From Paracoccaceae bacterium (GTDB taxonomy: Bacteria > Pseudomonadota > Alphaproteobacteria > Rhodobacterales > Rhodobacteraceae), in assembly GCA_020441385.1 (NCBI GenBank), contig JAGRMG010000012.1:1-41590 (forward strand): a DNA stretch of 41,590 nucleotides. Direction: 5' to 3'. Made by a program: the position numbers and the translations under genes. The notes beneath the pieces were generated by a model. That model ran no database searches. It saw only the letters and a list, made by a program, of their open reading frames with translations, and was not told the DNA's origin. Of this stretch, positions 18,072 to 27,718 are shown piece by piece (position 1 is the stretch's first letter; each line of letters starts with the position of its first letter).

Positions 18072-18761
18072 ATGACAGCGACATACCGGGACGTGAAGGC
18101 CGATATCCTCGACAAGATCACGCGCGGGGTCTGGGCGCCCGGCAGTCTCATTCCCAACGAGGTGGAACTGGCCGAAACCTATGACTGCGCGCGGGCCACC
18201 GTCAATCGGGCGGTGCGCGAACTGGCCGATGCCGGCATGGTCGAGCGGCGCCGCAAGGCCGGTACGCGGGTGCGCATGGCGCCGGTGCGCCAGGCGCGTT
18301 TCGACATCCCGCTGGTGCGCAAGGAAATCGAGGATCGCGGCGCGCGCTACCGCTATGCCCTGGTGCACCGTGACGTTCTGCCTGCGCCGGACTGGTTGCG
18401 CGCCCGTCTGAAACTCGGCGGCCGGGCCGAAGTGCTGCACCTGGTCTGCATGCACTACGCCGACGGCATTCCCTACCAGTTCGAGGACCGCTGGATCAGC
18501 CTGGAGATCCTGCCGCAGGCGCGTGAGGCGGATTTTTCCCAATCCGGCCCCAACGAATGGCTGGTGGCCGAGATTCCGTTTTCCGATGCCGAGATCAGCT
18601 TTCTGGCGGTACCCGCGGATGAAACGCTGGCCGCGCATCTTGGCTGCCGTGCGGGCGATGCGCTGTTTCAGACCGAGCGTTCGACCTGGTGGCAGGGGCG
18701 CGCGATCACCTTCGTGCGGCTGTGTTTCCGCCCCGGCCACAGGATGACGACGCGCTATTGA
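18072..18761 (+). CDS. hutC: histidine utilisation repressor, GntR/HutC family
   Basis: This protein of 229 residues has an N-terminal GntR winged helix (NEVELAETYDCARATVNRAV around residues 29-48, then a GTRVRM wing) and a C-terminal UTRA ligand domain from about residue 85. HutC proteins repress hut genes and are released by urocanate. The frame is open 31 codons upstream, but the ATG before TATYRDVKAD follows a G-rich ribosome site and fits the family start. It converges on hutU with a 16-bp gap. The likely operator lies about 6 kb away between hutI and hutF. No comparable palindrome was seen upstream of hutC itself. Confidence 0.88.
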   Translation: MTATYRDVKADILDKITRGVWAPGSLIPNEVELAETYDCARATVNRAVRELADAGMVERRRKAGTRVRMAPVRQARFDIPLVRKEIEDRGARYRYALVHRDVLPAPDWLRARLKLGGRAEVLHLVCMHYADGIPYQFEDRWISLEILPQAREADFSQSGPNEWLVAEIPFSDAEISFLAVPADETLAAHLGCRAGDALFQTERSTWWQGRAITFVRLCFRPGHRMTTRY

Positions 18762-18777
18762 GGCGGGCAATCGGGCG

Positions 18778-20442
18778 CTACAGGATGCCCGGCAGGTTCA
18801 GCCCGTTTTCACGCGCACACTCCAGCGCAATGTCATAGCCCGCATCGGCATGGCGCATCACGCCGGTTGCCGGGTCGTTCCACAGCACGCGGGCGATGCG
18901 GGCGTCGGCATCTTCGCTGCCGTCGCAGCAGATCACCATGCCGGCATGCTGCGAAAACCCCATGCCGACGCCGCCGCCGTGATGCAGCGACACCCAGGTC
19001 GCGCCGCTGGCGGTGTTGAGCAGCGCGTTCAGCAGCGGCCAGTCGGAAACCGCGTCCGAGCCGTCCTTCATCGCCTCGGTCTCGCGGTTGGGCGAGGCGA
19101 CCGAGCCGGAATCCAGATGATCGCGCCCGATGACGATGGGCGCCTTCAATTCGCCGTTGCGCACCATCTGGTTGAAGGCCAGCCCCAGCTTGTGACGCAC
19201 GCCAAGCCCGACCCAGCAGATGCGCGCGGGCAGGCCCTGGAACGCGATCCGCTCGCGGGCGAGGTCGAGCCAGTTGTGCAGGTGCGGGTCGTCCACCAGT
19301 TCCTTGACCTTGGCGTCGGTGGCGTAGATATCCTGCGGATCGCCCGACAGCGCACACCAGCGGAACGGCCCGATGCCGCGGCAGAACAGCGGGCGGATAT
19401 AGGCGGGCACGAAACCGGGAAAGGCGAAGGCGTTCTCCAGCCCTTCCTCGAGCGCCACCTGGCGGATGTTGTTGCCGTAATCCAGCGTCGGCACGCCCGA
19501 ATTCCAGAAATCGACCATCGCGGCGACATGCACCTTCATGCTGGCGCGGGCGGCCCGTTCGACCGCCTTGGGGTCGCTTTCCTGCCTGTCGCGCCATTCG
19601 GCCACGCTCCAGCCCTGCGGCAGGTAGCCATGCACCGGATCATGCGCACTGGTCTGGTCGGTGACGATATCGGGGCGCACGCCGCGTCTGACCAGTTCGG
19701 GACAGACATCGGCGGCGTTGGCGATGAGGCCCACCGATTTCGCTGCGCCCGCCCCGGTCCAGCGGTCGATCATCGCAAGCGCCTCGTCCAGCGAATGCGT
19801 GATCTCATCGACATAGCGCGTGCGTCTGCGGAACCCGGCGCGGCTTTCGTCACATTCCACCGCCAGGCAGCAGGCGCCGGCCATCACCGCCGCCAGCGGC
19901 TGCGCGCCGCCCATGCCGCCCAGGCCGGCGGTCAGGATCCACCTGCCGCCAAGCGTGCCGCCGTAATGCCGCCGCCCGGCCTCGGCGAAGGTCTCGTAGG
20001 TGCCCTGCACGATGCCCTGGCTGCCGATATAGATCCACGACCCGGCGGTCATCTGGCCGTACATCGCCAGCCCCTTGCGGTCGAGTTCGTTGAAATGATC
20101 CCAGGTGGCCCAGTGTGGCACCAGATTGGAATTGGCGATCAGCACGCGCGGGGCGTCCTTGTGGGTCTGGAACACGCCGACCGGCTTGCCCGACTGCACC
20201 AGAAGCGTCTGGTCGTGCTCCAGCGTCTTGAGGCTGGCGACGATGGTGTCGAAATCCGCCCAGGTCCGCGCCGCCCGCCCGATGCCGCCATAGACCACCA
20301 GTTCATGCGGGTTCTCGGCCACGTCCGGGTGCAGGTTGTTCATCAGCATCCGCATCGGCGCCTCGGTCAGCCAGCTTTTCGCGGTGATCTCGGGGCCGGT
20401 CGGGGGATAGACGTCGCGGGTGTTCTTGCGGGGGTCGGTCAT
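18778..20442 (-). CDS. hutU: urocanate hydratase
   Basis: This protein of 554 residues, the usual size, converts urocanate to 4-imidazolone-5-propionate with tightly bound NAD. Clear family blocks are [50 protein letters not shown] and the late [19 protein letters not shown]. It is the last gene of the hutI-hutH-hutG-hutU unit, and its start overlaps the hutG stop by four bases. Confidence 0.97.
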   Translation of the reverse strand: MTDPRKNTRDVYPPTGPEITAKSWLTEAPMRMLMNNLHPDVAENPHELVVYGGIGRAARTWADFDTIVASLKTLEHDQTLLVQSGKPVGVFQTHKDAPRVLIANSNLVPHWATWDHFNELDRKGLAMYGQMTAGSWIYIGSQGIVQGTYETFAEAGRRHYGGTLGGRWILTAGLGGMGGAQPLAAVMAGACCLAVECDESRAGFRRRTRYVDEITHSLDEALAMIDRWTGAGAAKSVGLIANAADVCPELVRRGVRPDIVTDQTSAHDPVHGYLPQGWSVAEWRDRQESDPKAVERAARASMKVHVAAMVDFWNSGVPTLDYGNNIRQVALEEGLENAFAFPGFVPAYIRPLFCRGIGPFRWCALSGDPQDIYATDAKVKELVDDPHLHNWLDLARERIAFQGLPARICWVGLGVRHKLGLAFNQMVRNGELKAPIVIGRDHLDSGSVASPNRETEAMKDGSDAVSDWPLLNALLNTASGATWVSLHHGGGVGMGFSQHAGMVICCDGSEDADARIARVLWNDPATGVMRHADAGYDIALECARENGLNLPGIL

Positions 20443-21236
20443 GTCAGGTCTCCCTCGAGCGCGATATGGGCGAGCTTGCCAAGCAGCCGCCCCAGGGTCC
20501 GGCGCAGCCGGTCCGCCGCGGCGGCGTCATAGGCCCAGGGCGGGGCCTCGGCGGCAAGATAGGCGGATTGCGCCAGTTCCATCTGGATCGCGTGAAATCC
20601 TTCGGCCGGGCGCCCGTAATGCCGGGTGGTCCAGCCGCCCCGGAAGCGGCCGTTCAGAACCGTGGAATAGCCCTCTGCCGCGCGGCAAAGCCCGTAGGCG
20701 GCGGTTTCGATGACCGGCGCGCAGGTCGTGCCGTCATTCGTGCCGATGTTGAAATCCGGCAATCTGCCGTCGAACAGGAACGGGACGCGCGAGCGGATGG
20801 AGTGGCAATCGTAAAGGATCGCAACGCCATGCCGCGCCTTCACCCGCTCCAGTTCGCGGCTCAGCGCGGCGTGATAGGGGGTGTGGTACTGCGCGCGCCT
20901 GTGTTCGATCTCGGCATCCGTCGGCGGGCTGTCCCAGATGTCCAGCCCGTCGAAATCGCTCAGCGGGACCAGCCCGGTGGTGTTCTGTCCGGGGTAGAGG
21001 CTGGCGCCGCCGGGGTCGCGGTTGGCGTCGATGACATAGCGGTGAAAGGTGGCGCGCACCGTGCTCGCGCCGTCAAGCAGCCCGTCATACAGGGTATGAA
21101 CATGCCAGTCGGTATCGACAAGGCCGCGGCCGCGCGCGTTCAGCCGGCTTTCGATTTCGGGCGGAACGTGGGTGCCGGTATGGGGCAGGCCCAGCACGAC
21201 GGGCCCGTCGCCGCGGTGAACCTCGACCGGGGTCAT
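20439..21236 (-). CDS. hutG: N-formylglutamate deformylase
   Basis: This protein of 265 residues belongs to the N-formylglutamate amidohydrolase family and releases formate and glutamate, the last step of the route used with HutF. Family features are [12 protein letters not shown] near the N-terminus, [24 protein letters not shown] and [16 protein letters not shown]. Its start overlaps the hutH stop (ATGA) and its stop overlaps the hutU start. It is distinct from the arginase-like HutG (formiminoglutamase), which agrees with hutF being present. Confidence 0.95.
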   Translation of the reverse strand: MTPVEVHRGDGPVVLGLPHTGTHVPPEIESRLNARGRGLVDTDWHVHTLYDGLLDGASTVRATFHRYVIDANRDPGGASLYPGQNTTGLVPLSDFDGLDIWDSPPTDAEIEHRRAQYHTPYHAALSRELERVKARHGVAILYDCHSIRSRVPFLFDGRLPDFNIGTNDGTTCAPVIETAAYGLCRAAEGYSTVLNGRFRGGWTTRHYGRPAEGFHAIQMELAQSAYLAAEAPPWAYDAAAADRLRRTLGRLLGKLAHIALEGDLT

Positions 21237-22771
21237 GCGGACAGCTCTGGCATGTTCACCCCGGAAAACGCGATGACGTCGCCGGCGCCGACCAGCCTTG
21301 CGGCGCGTTCCAGATCGGGGGCAAGATAGCGATCGCCGCTCAGGCGGGTAACGGTGCCGCGCAGCCCGGCCACGACGCGTGCCAGCGCCGGGCTTGTCGC
21401 CAGCGGGGCGCGAAATTCCACCCCTTGCGCGGCGCAGAGCAGTTCGACCCCGAGGATGCGTTCCAGATTGGCGACCATCCGGCCCAGCCGCACCGCGCCA
21501 TGCGCGGCCATCGAGACGTGATCCTCCTGGTTGGCCGAGGTCGGCGTGCTGTCGGTAACGCAGGGATTGGCCATGTGCTTGTTCTCGCTCATCAGTGCGG
21601 CGGTGGTGACTTCGGCGATCATGTAGCCCGAATTCAGCCCCGGATCGGGGGTCAGGAAGGGCGGCAGGTCGTGGCTCAGCGTCGGATCCACCATCAGCGC
21701 GACGCGGCGCTGGGCGATGGCGCCGATCTCGGCCACCGCGAGCGCGATCATGTCGGCGGCAAAGCCCACCGGTTCGGCGTGAAAATTGCCGCCCGACACG
21801 ATCAGCCCGCTATCGGCCAGCACCAGCGGGTTGTCGGTAGCGGCGTTGGCCTCGACCTGCAGGGTTCGCGCCGCCATGCGCAGCACGTCCATGGCGGCAC
21901 CCGTCACCTGCGGCTGGCAGCGGATGCAATAGGGATCCTGCACGCGGCTGTCGCCGTCGCGGTGGCTTTCGCGAATTTCCGATCCCGCCAGCAGGGCGCG
22001 CATGGCGGCTGCGGCCTCGATCTGACCGGCATGGCCGCGCAATTCGTGAATGCCCGGCTGCAACGGCGCGGTCGAACCCATGATCGCGTCGGTGGACAGC
22101 GACGCCGTGACCAGCGCGGCCTGGGCCGCCCGCCAGGCATCGAACAGCGCGGCCAGCGCGAAGGCGGTGGAAAACTGGGTGCCGTTGATCAGCGCGAGAC
22201 CCTCCTTGGCGCCCAGCACCACCGGCGCCAGGCCGGCCCGTTTCAGCGCCTCGCCGCCGGGCAGGGTTTCGCCGCCGAACTCGGCCTCGCCTTCGCCCAT
22301 CATGACGGCGGCCATATGCGCCAGCGGTGCCAGGTCGCCCGAAGCGCCCACCGACCCCTGCACCGGGACAATCGGGGTCACGCCGCGCGCCAGCATGTCC
22401 TGCAACAGCTCGATCAGGCCGGCGCGCACGCCCGATGCGCCGCGCCCCAGGCTCAGCAGTTTCAGCGCCATCATCAGCCGCGCGTGGCGGCGCGGGATCG
22501 GCGCGCCGACGCCGCAGCAATGCGACAGGATCAGGTTGCGTTGCAGCGCGGCGGTATCCTCGGGCGCGATCTTGACGCTGGCCAGTTTGCCGAAACCGGT
22601 ATTGACGCCATAGACCGCCGCCTCGCCCGATGCGGCGGCGGCGATGCGGGCCTGCGCCCGGTCGATCGCGGGGCGGCAGGACGGGTCCAGTCGCACGGCG
22701 CCGTCTTCGCGATAGACGCAGGCCAGATCGGCCAGCGTGGCGCAACCGGGGGTCAGGGTCAGGACGGTCAC
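21233..22771 (-). CDS. hutH: histidine ammonia-lyase
   Basis: This protein of 512 residues deaminates histidine to urocanate. The Ala143-Ser144-Gly145 triad in [14 protein letters not shown] cyclises to the MIO electrophile, and Tyr54 lies in the conserved [10 protein letters not shown]. The start is a GTG whose last bases form a GTGA overlap with the hutI stop. The same frame is open for another 2.8 kb upstream, but that part is antisense or out of frame to hutI and hutF and is not used. Confidence 0.96.
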   Translation of the reverse strand: MTVLTLTPGCATLADLACVYREDGAVRLDPSCRPAIDRAQARIAAAASGEAAVYGVNTGFGKLASVKIAPEDTAALQRNLILSHCCGVGAPIPRRHARLMMALKLLSLGRGASGVRAGLIELLQDMLARGVTPIVPVQGSVGASGDLAPLAHMAAVMMGEGEAEFGGETLPGGEALKRAGLAPVVLGAKEGLALINGTQFSTAFALAALFDAWRAAQAALVTASLSTDAIMGSTAPLQPGIHELRGHAGQIEAAAAMRALLAGSEIRESHRDGDSRVQDPYCIRCQPQVTGAAMDVLRMAARTLQVEANAATDNPLVLADSGLIVSGGNFHAEPVGFAADMIALAVAEIGAIAQRRVALMVDPTLSHDLPPFLTPDPGLNSGYMIAEVTTAALMSENKHMANPCVTDSTPTSANQEDHVSMAAHGAVRLGRMVANLERILGVELLCAAQGVEFRAPLATSPALARVVAGLRGTVTRLSGDRYLAPDLERAARLVGAGDVIAFSGVNMPELSA

Positions 22772-23979
22772 GGCATCGCTCCGAAAATGCGGGCGTGAAG
22801 CGGGTTGAAGCCGATGCGATAGGAAAGTTCGGCCGCATGGTCCACATCCCAGACGGCCAGTTCGGCGCGCTGGCGGGGCGCGATGGTGCCGCACTCGGCC
22901 AGGCCGAGGGCGCGGGCGGCATGCACCGTCACCCCGCGCAGCGCCTCTTCGGGCGTCAGGCGGAACAGCGTGCAGCCCATGTTCATTGCCAGCAGCAGCG
23001 AGGTCAGGGGCGACGATCCGGGGTTGCAGTCGGTCGCCAGCGCCATCGGCACGCCATGTTCGCGCAGCGCATCCACGGGCGGCATTCGCGTTTCGCGCAG
23101 GGTATAGAAGGCGCCGGGCAGGATCACGGCGACCGTGCCCGCCTCCGCCATGGCGGCAACGCCGTCCGCGTCGAGATATTCGAGGTGATCGGCCGAGAGC
23201 GCGCCACGGCGGGCGGCCAGCCGGGCGCCCCCGAGGTTGGAAAGCTGTTCGGCATGCAGCTTGACCGGCAGGCCGAGGTCGCGCGCCGCGTCGAACACGC
23301 GCGCGATCTGGGCGGGCGAAAAGGCGATGCCCTCGCAGAACCCGTCGACCGCATCGACGAGTTCCGCGGCATGGGCTGCACGCAGGGCGGGAATGGCCAC
23401 CTCGTCGATATAGGCATCGTCGCGGCCCTTGAATTCGGGCGGCGTGGCATGCGCCCCCAGAAAACTGGTGCGCACCCGCACCGGGCGGTTGCCCGCCACG
23501 GCGCGCGCAACCCGCAGCATGCGAAGTTCGGTCTCTACATCCAGGCCATAGCCCGACTTGATCTCGAGCGTCGTCACGCCTTCGCCGATCAGCCTGTCGA
23601 CACGGGCCAGCGCATCGCTCAGAAGCCGGTCTTCGCCGGCGTCGCGGGTTGCCGTGACCGTCGAAACGATACCGCCGCCGGCCCGCGCGACCTCTTCGTA
23701 GCTGGCCCCGTTCAGGCGCATCTCGAATTCGGCCGCGCGGTTGCCGCCATGCACGATATGGGTGTGACAGTCGATCAGACCGGGCGTCACCAGCCGCCCG
23801 CCCAGCGGGACTTGCGCGAACCCGCCATAGCTTTCGGGCAGATCCGCGCGCTTTCCGACCCAGGCGATGCGCCCGTCCTGCATCGCGATCGCCGCGTCCT
23901 CGATCAGGCCGTAGGGGGTGCCGGTCGCGGCCAGGGTCGCGGCGCGCAGATCGCAAAGAACCTGACCGGTTGTCGTCAT
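22768..23979 (-). CDS. hutI: imidazolonepropionase
   Basis: This amidohydrolase-superfamily enzyme of 403 residues opens imidazolonepropionate to formiminoglutamate. The metal ligands His72 and His74 lie in [19 protein letters not shown], and later metal-site blocks include [10 protein letters not shown] and [11 protein letters not shown]. It is the first gene of the minus-strand hut operon. A 94-bp spacer with a palindromic operator separates it from divergent hutF. Confidence 0.97.
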   Translation of the reverse strand: MTTTGQVLCDLRAATLAATGTPYGLIEDAAIAMQDGRIAWVGKRADLPESYGGFAQVPLGGRLVTPGLIDCHTHIVHGGNRAAEFEMRLNGASYEEVARAGGGIVSTVTATRDAGEDRLLSDALARVDRLIGEGVTTLEIKSGYGLDVETELRMLRVARAVAGNRPVRVRTSFLGAHATPPEFKGRDDAYIDEVAIPALRAAHAAELVDAVDGFCEGIAFSPAQIARVFDAARDLGLPVKLHAEQLSNLGGARLAARRGALSADHLEYLDADGVAAMAEAGTVAVILPGAFYTLRETRMPPVDALREHGVPMALATDCNPGSSPLTSLLLAMNMGCTLFRLTPEEALRGVTVHAARALGLAECGTIAPRQRAELAVWDVDHAAELSYRIGFNPLHARIFGAMP

Positions 23980-24034
23980 GACGGGCCCGCCCCTGGATGG
24001 TTTTCCGCCTTTTCTGGTACGATGTGGCGTGTAA

Positions 24035-24048
24035 TATGTCTAGACATA
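24035..24048. promoter_or_regulatory. HutC-type operator between hutI and hutF
   Basis: TATGTCTAGACATA is a perfect 14-bp palindrome. Its core GTCTAGAC fits the GT-N-TA-N-AC pattern known for HutC-subfamily GntR repressors. It sits centrally in the 94-bp divergent spacer, where it could block both promoters. It overlaps a TGTAAT-like -10 element on the hutF side. Confidence 0.8.
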
Positions 24049-24073
24049 AAACCACTTCACGGGGGGATTTCCG

Positions 24074-25432
24074 GTGATCCACGCAAGGCAGGCCCGGCTG
24101 GCGGAAGGCTGGGCGAACGATGTCCGGCTGAGTGTCCGGGACGGCACCATCGAAAGTGTGCAGACCGGTGTGAGCGCCCGGGCGGGCGATGTCCGCGTCG
24201 ATACGCTGCTGCCCGCGCTCGGCAATCTTCACAGCCACAGCTTTCAGCGGGCGATGGCCGGCATGAGCGAGTACCGCACCAGCGGCCGCGACAGTTTCTG
24301 GACCTGGCGGGCGCTGATGTACCGGTTCATCGAACGCCTGACACCCGATCAGATCGAAGCCATTGCCGCGCTGACATTCATGGAGATGCAGGAGGCCGGC
24401 TTTGCCGCGGTGGGCGAGTTCCACTATCTGCACCATCGGCCGGGCGGCGCCCCCTATGCCGACCCGGCGGAACTGTCCCTGCGCATCTTTGCCGCCGCAT
24501 CCGAAACCGGCATCGGCCTTACGCATCTGCCGGTCCTCTACAGCTATGGCGGCGCCGGGCGCAAAGCCGTGGAAGGGGGCCAGTTGCGGTTCGCCAACGA
24601 TGTCGATCGCTACGGCGCGCTGCTTCAATCCGTGCGCTCGGGCCTGCGCGATCTGCCCTCTGATGCCCGCATGGGAATCGCGCCCCATTCCCTGCGCGCC
24701 ACCGCGCCGGACGATCTGCGCCGGGTTCTGGCCGGCCATCGCGGCGGTCCGGTGCATATCCACATCGCCGAACAGCCCGCCGAAGTTTCCGACATCGCCG
24801 GATGGCTGGGCGCGCGCCCGGTCGAATGGCTGCTGGCGAACGCCGAGGTCGGCGCCGACTGGTGCCTGATCCATGCCACCCACATGAACAGCGCGGAGAC
24901 CCGCGCCCTGGCCGCCTCGGGCGCGGTCGCCGGGCTGTGCCCCGTGACCGAGGCCAATCTGGGCGATGGCCCGTTCAACGGGCCGGCCTATCTGGCGGCG
25001 GGCGGTGCCTTCGGCATCGGAACCGATTCCAACGTCAACATATCGCTGAGCGAGGAACTGCGCATGCTGGAATATTCCCAGCGCCTGCGCGATCTGGCGC
25101 GCAATGTTCTGGTCGCGGGCGAAAATTCGGTCGGCCAGACGCTTTACGAGGGCGCCGCGCGGGGCGGTGCGCGGGCACTTGGCCGGGCGGCGGGCGAAAT
25201 CGCCGTGGGCCGCCTTGCCGACCTGGTGGCGATCGACGCCACCGCACCGCGCCTGTGCGCGCTGGGGCAGGACCGGATCCTCGATGGCCTGGTCTTTGCG
25301 GCAAGCGATCGGGTCGTCACCGATCTGTGGTCTGCCGGGCGTCACTCGGTACGCGACGGGCGCCACATCGCACGCGACCGGATCGTCGCGCGCTACCGCG
25401 CCGCGGTCGCACGGCTCGTGGCGCCGGACTGA
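24074..25432 (+). CDS. hutF: formimidoylglutamate deiminase
   Basis: This amidohydrolase-superfamily enzyme of 452 residues converts formiminoglutamate to N-formylglutamate and ammonia, the substrate for HutG. The metal motif is His53 and His55 in [15 protein letters not shown], followed by [10 protein letters not shown] and [12 protein letters not shown]. The start is a GTG preceded by a run of six G, which serves as the ribosome site. It is divergent from hutI and shares the HutC-type operator. Confidence 0.94.
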   Translation: MIHARQARLAEGWANDVRLSVRDGTIESVQTGVSARAGDVRVDTLLPALGNLHSHSFQRAMAGMSEYRTSGRDSFWTWRALMYRFIERLTPDQIEAIAALTFMEMQEAGFAAVGEFHYLHHRPGGAPYADPAELSLRIFAAASETGIGLTHLPVLYSYGGAGRKAVEGGQLRFANDVDRYGALLQSVRSGLRDLPSDARMGIAPHSLRATAPDDLRRVLAGHRGGPVHIHIAEQPAEVSDIAGWLGARPVEWLLANAEVGADWCLIHATHMNSAETRALAASGAVAGLCPVTEANLGDGPFNGPAYLAAGGAFGIGTDSNVNISLSEELRMLEYSQRLRDLARNVLVAGENSVGQTLYEGAARGGARALGRAAGEIAVGRLADLVAIDATAPRLCALGQDRILDGLVFAASDRVVTDLWSAGRHSVRDGRHIARDRIVARYRAAVARLVAPD

Positions 25433-25499
25433 CGGTCGCGGGCGGTGAAAGTGTGCCGCAGAGATCGCGCCCGGGGCGGAAGTTCGGCGGTTTTGGGGA

Positions 25500-25532
25500 A
25501 CCTTCCGGTGCGGGAAGGTCGTTTCCTTCCCG
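25500..25532 (+). promoter_or_regulatory. mutually exclusive hairpins in the leader of the glutaredoxin/MauE gene
   Basis: Three complementary arms lie in 33 bases: ACCTTCC (25500-25506), GGAAGG (25513-25518) and CCTTCC (25525-25530). The middle arm can pair left (ACCTTCC/GGAAGGT) or right (CGGGAAGG/CCTTCCCG, loop TCGTTT), but not both. The element lies 64-96 bp before the gene start and about 70 bp past hutF. It could be a switch, or simply the hutF terminator. Confidence 0.45.
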
Positions 25533-25595
25533 ACAGGACCGGTGACGAAGAAGGCGGCGATACGGTCCGGTCTGCAAATGCAAGGAGGCCAGGCC

Positions 25596-26360
25596 ATGCC
25601 AGAGAGCGCACCGAAAACGGCCGAACTTTACCGGATGGTCATGCCCGACCATCTGTGCCCGTTCGGATTGAAATCCAAAGATCTGCTGGAACGCGAAGGC
25701 TATCAGGTCGAAGACCACCACCTGACCAGCCGCGAGGAAACCGACGCGTTCATGCGCGAACACGGCGTGGAAACCACGCCGCAAACCTTCATCGGCGGCG
25801 AACGGATCGGCGGCTATGACGATCTGCGGGTTCATTTCGGCAAGGACGCGCCGCAGGATCGGCAAGGCGATACCAGCTACCGGCCCGTGATCGCCATCTT
25901 TTCGGTCGCCCTGCTGATGGCGCTGGGTCTGAGCTGGGCGTCTTTCGGCGATATCGCGACCCTGCGCGCGGCCGAGTGGTTCATCGCGGTCTCGATGTGC
26001 TTTCTCGCCGTGCAGAAATTGCAGGATGTCGAGAGTTTTTCGACGATGTTTCTCAACTACGACCTGCTGGCGCGAAGATGGGTGCCTTATGGCTATGTCT
26101 ATCCCTACGGCGAAGCCTTCGCCGGCATCCTCATGGTCGCGGGCGCGCTGACATGGCTGTCGGCGCCGGTAGCGCTGGTCATCGGCTCGATCGGCGCGGT
26201 GTCGGTGTTCAAGGCCGTCTATGTCGACCGGCGCGAACTGAAATGCGCCTGCGTCGGCGGCAACAGCAACGTGCCGCTGGGCTTCGTTTCGCTTACCGAG
26301 AACCTGATGATGATCGTCATGGGAATCTGGATGCCGATCCGGGTTTATCTGCTGGGCTGA
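25596..26360 (+). CDS. glutaredoxin-like domain fused to a MauE/DoxX-type membrane protein
   Basis: This protein of 254 residues has a thioredoxin-fold, glutaredoxin-like N-terminus (about 8-82). Its redox motif is CPFG with only Cys21; the usual second cysteine is Gly24. The cis-proline TTPQTFIGG motif follows at 60-68. Four membrane helices follow (about 98-116, 124-142, 172-190 and 192-210), with a Cys217-Ala-Cys219 pair in the loop before a last hydrophobic stretch. This architecture resembles MauE-family redox-associated membrane proteins, thought to pass electrons across the membrane. AAGGAGG 8 bases before the ATG fixes the start. The Grx domain is predicted to face the cytoplasm. The partner is unknown. 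Confidence 0.8.
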   Translation: MPESAPKTAELYRMVMPDHLCPFGLKSKDLLEREGYQVEDHHLTSREETDAFMREHGVETTPQTFIGGERIGGYDDLRVHFGKDAPQDRQGDTSYRPVIAIFSVALLMALGLSWASFGDIATLRAAEWFIAVSMCFLAVQKLQDVESFSTMFLNYDLLARRWVPYGYVYPYGEAFAGILMVAGALTWLSAPVALVIGSIGAVSVFKAVYVDRRELKCACVGGNSNVPLGFVSLTENLMMIVMGIWMPIRVYLLG

Positions 26361-26415
26361 TCCCCGCGCGCACGTCGGGCTTGATTTGTGCGCCGTTTGG
26401 GGCAAGGCTGGCCGC

Positions 26416-26760
26416 ATGACAGCCTTGCCCCCCAGTTCGTTCCCACCTGGGCCCGCGCCGGCCCAGGTGGCGTTCAACCGGCGCGAACTGTCCTTCATCC
26501 TGTCCGTCTATGGCCGCATGGTCGCCGCAGGCGAATGGCGCGACTACGGCATTTCATGCCTGCGCGACACGGCCGTCTTCTCGATCTTCCGCCGCAGCGC
26601 CGAACAGCCGATCTACCGCGTCGAGAAGGCGCCGCGCCTGCGCGACCGCCAGGGCATGTATTCGGTGGTCGGGATGGATGGCCGTATCCTGAAACGCGGC
26701 CACGACCTGAAAACCGTGCTGCGGGTGCTCGAGCGCAAGCTGATCCGCGCCGTGACCTGA
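26416..26760 (+). CDS. DUF2794-family protein
   Basis: This soluble basic protein of 114 residues has a proline-rich N-terminus. The block from about residue 20 (FNRRELSFILSVYGRMVAAG) through AVFSIFRRSAEQPIYRVEKA and ILKRGHDLKTVLRVLERK matches DUF2794, a short family common in alphaproteobacteria. No function is established for the family, and no motif here suggests one. It follows the Grx/MauE gene by 55 bp on the same strand and converges on the dehydrogenase gene. Confidence 0.8.
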   Translation: MTALPPSSFPPGPAPAQVAFNRRELSFILSVYGRMVAAGEWRDYGISCLRDTAVFSIFRRSAEQPIYRVEKAPRLRDRQGMYSVVGMDGRILKRGHDLKTVLRVLERKLIRAVT

Positions 26761-26777
26761 ACGCGGGCGGTTGCGGT

Positions 26778-27650
26778 TCAACCCATCGCGCGCAGCCGCC
26801 TGATCAGGCTCGACGTGTCCCAGCGCCCGCCGCCCAGTTTCTGCACATCCTTGTAGAACTGATCGACCAGCGCCGTGACCGGCAGCGAGGCGCCGTTTTC
26901 GTCGGCCGTCGCCAGGCAGATGCCCAGATCCTTGCGCATCCAGTCCACCGCGAAACCGTGTTCGAAATGATCCTCCAGCATGGTCTCGTGGCGGTTGGAC
27001 ATCTGCCACGACCCCGCGGCGCCGCCCGAGATCACCTCGACCACCGCACGCCCGTCCAGACCGGCCCGTTCGGCGAAATGCAGCCCCTCGGAAAGTCCCT
27101 GCACGAGACCGGCGATGCAGATCTGGTTGACCATCTTCGTGAGCTGCCCCGCGCCACTGTCGCCCAGCCGCTTGATCGACCTGCCATAGGCCCGCATGAC
27201 CGGTTCGGCGGCATCGAACGCCCCCTGGTTGCCGCCGCACATGATCGAGAGCACGCCGTTTTCCGCCCCCGCCTGACCGCCCGAAACCGGCGCATCGACA
27301 AAGGCGATGCCCTTTTCGGCGGCGGCCGCGTACATCTCGCGCGTCACGGCTGCCGAAACGGTCGTGTGATCGACGAATGTCGCGCCCCGGTCCATTCCGG
27401 CGAAGGCGCCGTCAGGGCCGGTGCAGATCGCGCGCAGGTCGTCGTCGTTGCCGACACAGGCCATGACGAAGTCCGCGCCTCTTGCCGCCGCCGCCGGGGT
27501 CGGGGCGGCCGCGCCGCCGTGCCGGCCGGTCCAGGCGTCGGCCTTGGCCTGCGTGCGGTTGTACACGGTCACATCATGCCCCGCCCCGGCCAGATGCCCG
27601 GCCATGGGAAAGCCCATGACCCCCAGCCCCAGAAATGCGAGTCTTGCCAT
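26778..27650 (-). CDS. 3-hydroxyisobutyrate dehydrogenase-family oxidoreductase
   Basis: This NAD(P)-dependent beta-hydroxyacid dehydrogenase has 290 residues. The Rossmann turn is FLGLGVMGFPMAGHL, the substrate loop is DAPVSGGQAGAE (Ser123-Gly-Gly) and the catalytic Lys172 lies in GQLTKMVNQI. Members act on 3-hydroxyisobutyrate, tartronate semialdehyde, glyoxylate or related acids; the sequence does not decide which. It lies 68 bp downstream of the SDR gene on the same strand and could be read from the same message, though the gap is much larger than the overlaps inside that unit. Confidence 0.87.
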   Translation of the reverse strand: MARLAFLGLGVMGFPMAGHLAGAGHDVTVYNRTQAKADAWTGRHGGAAAPTPAAAARGADFVMACVGNDDDLRAICTGPDGAFAGMDRGATFVDHTTVSAAVTREMYAAAAEKGIAFVDAPVSGGQAGAENGVLSIMCGGNQGAFDAAEPVMRAYGRSIKRLGDSGAGQLTKMVNQICIAGLVQGLSEGLHFAERAGLDGRAVVEVISGGAAGSWQMSNRHETMLEDHFEHGFAVDWMRKDLGICLATADENGASLPVTALVDQFYKDVQKLGGGRWDTSSLIRRLRAMG

Positions 27651-27718
27651 CGTTGCGGCCCCCTTTGGAATTGTCGGGCAAAGCAAATCAAAGCCCGGCC
27701 GAAAGGGCAAGGCCCGCT

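Noticed and set aside
22772..25597. The hutH reading frame stays open for a further 2.8 kb upstream, suggesting a giant 1454-codon protein
   Set aside because: The extension is out of frame over hutI and antisense to hutF, both of which have complete catalytic motifs. Long empty frames are expected at this GC content.
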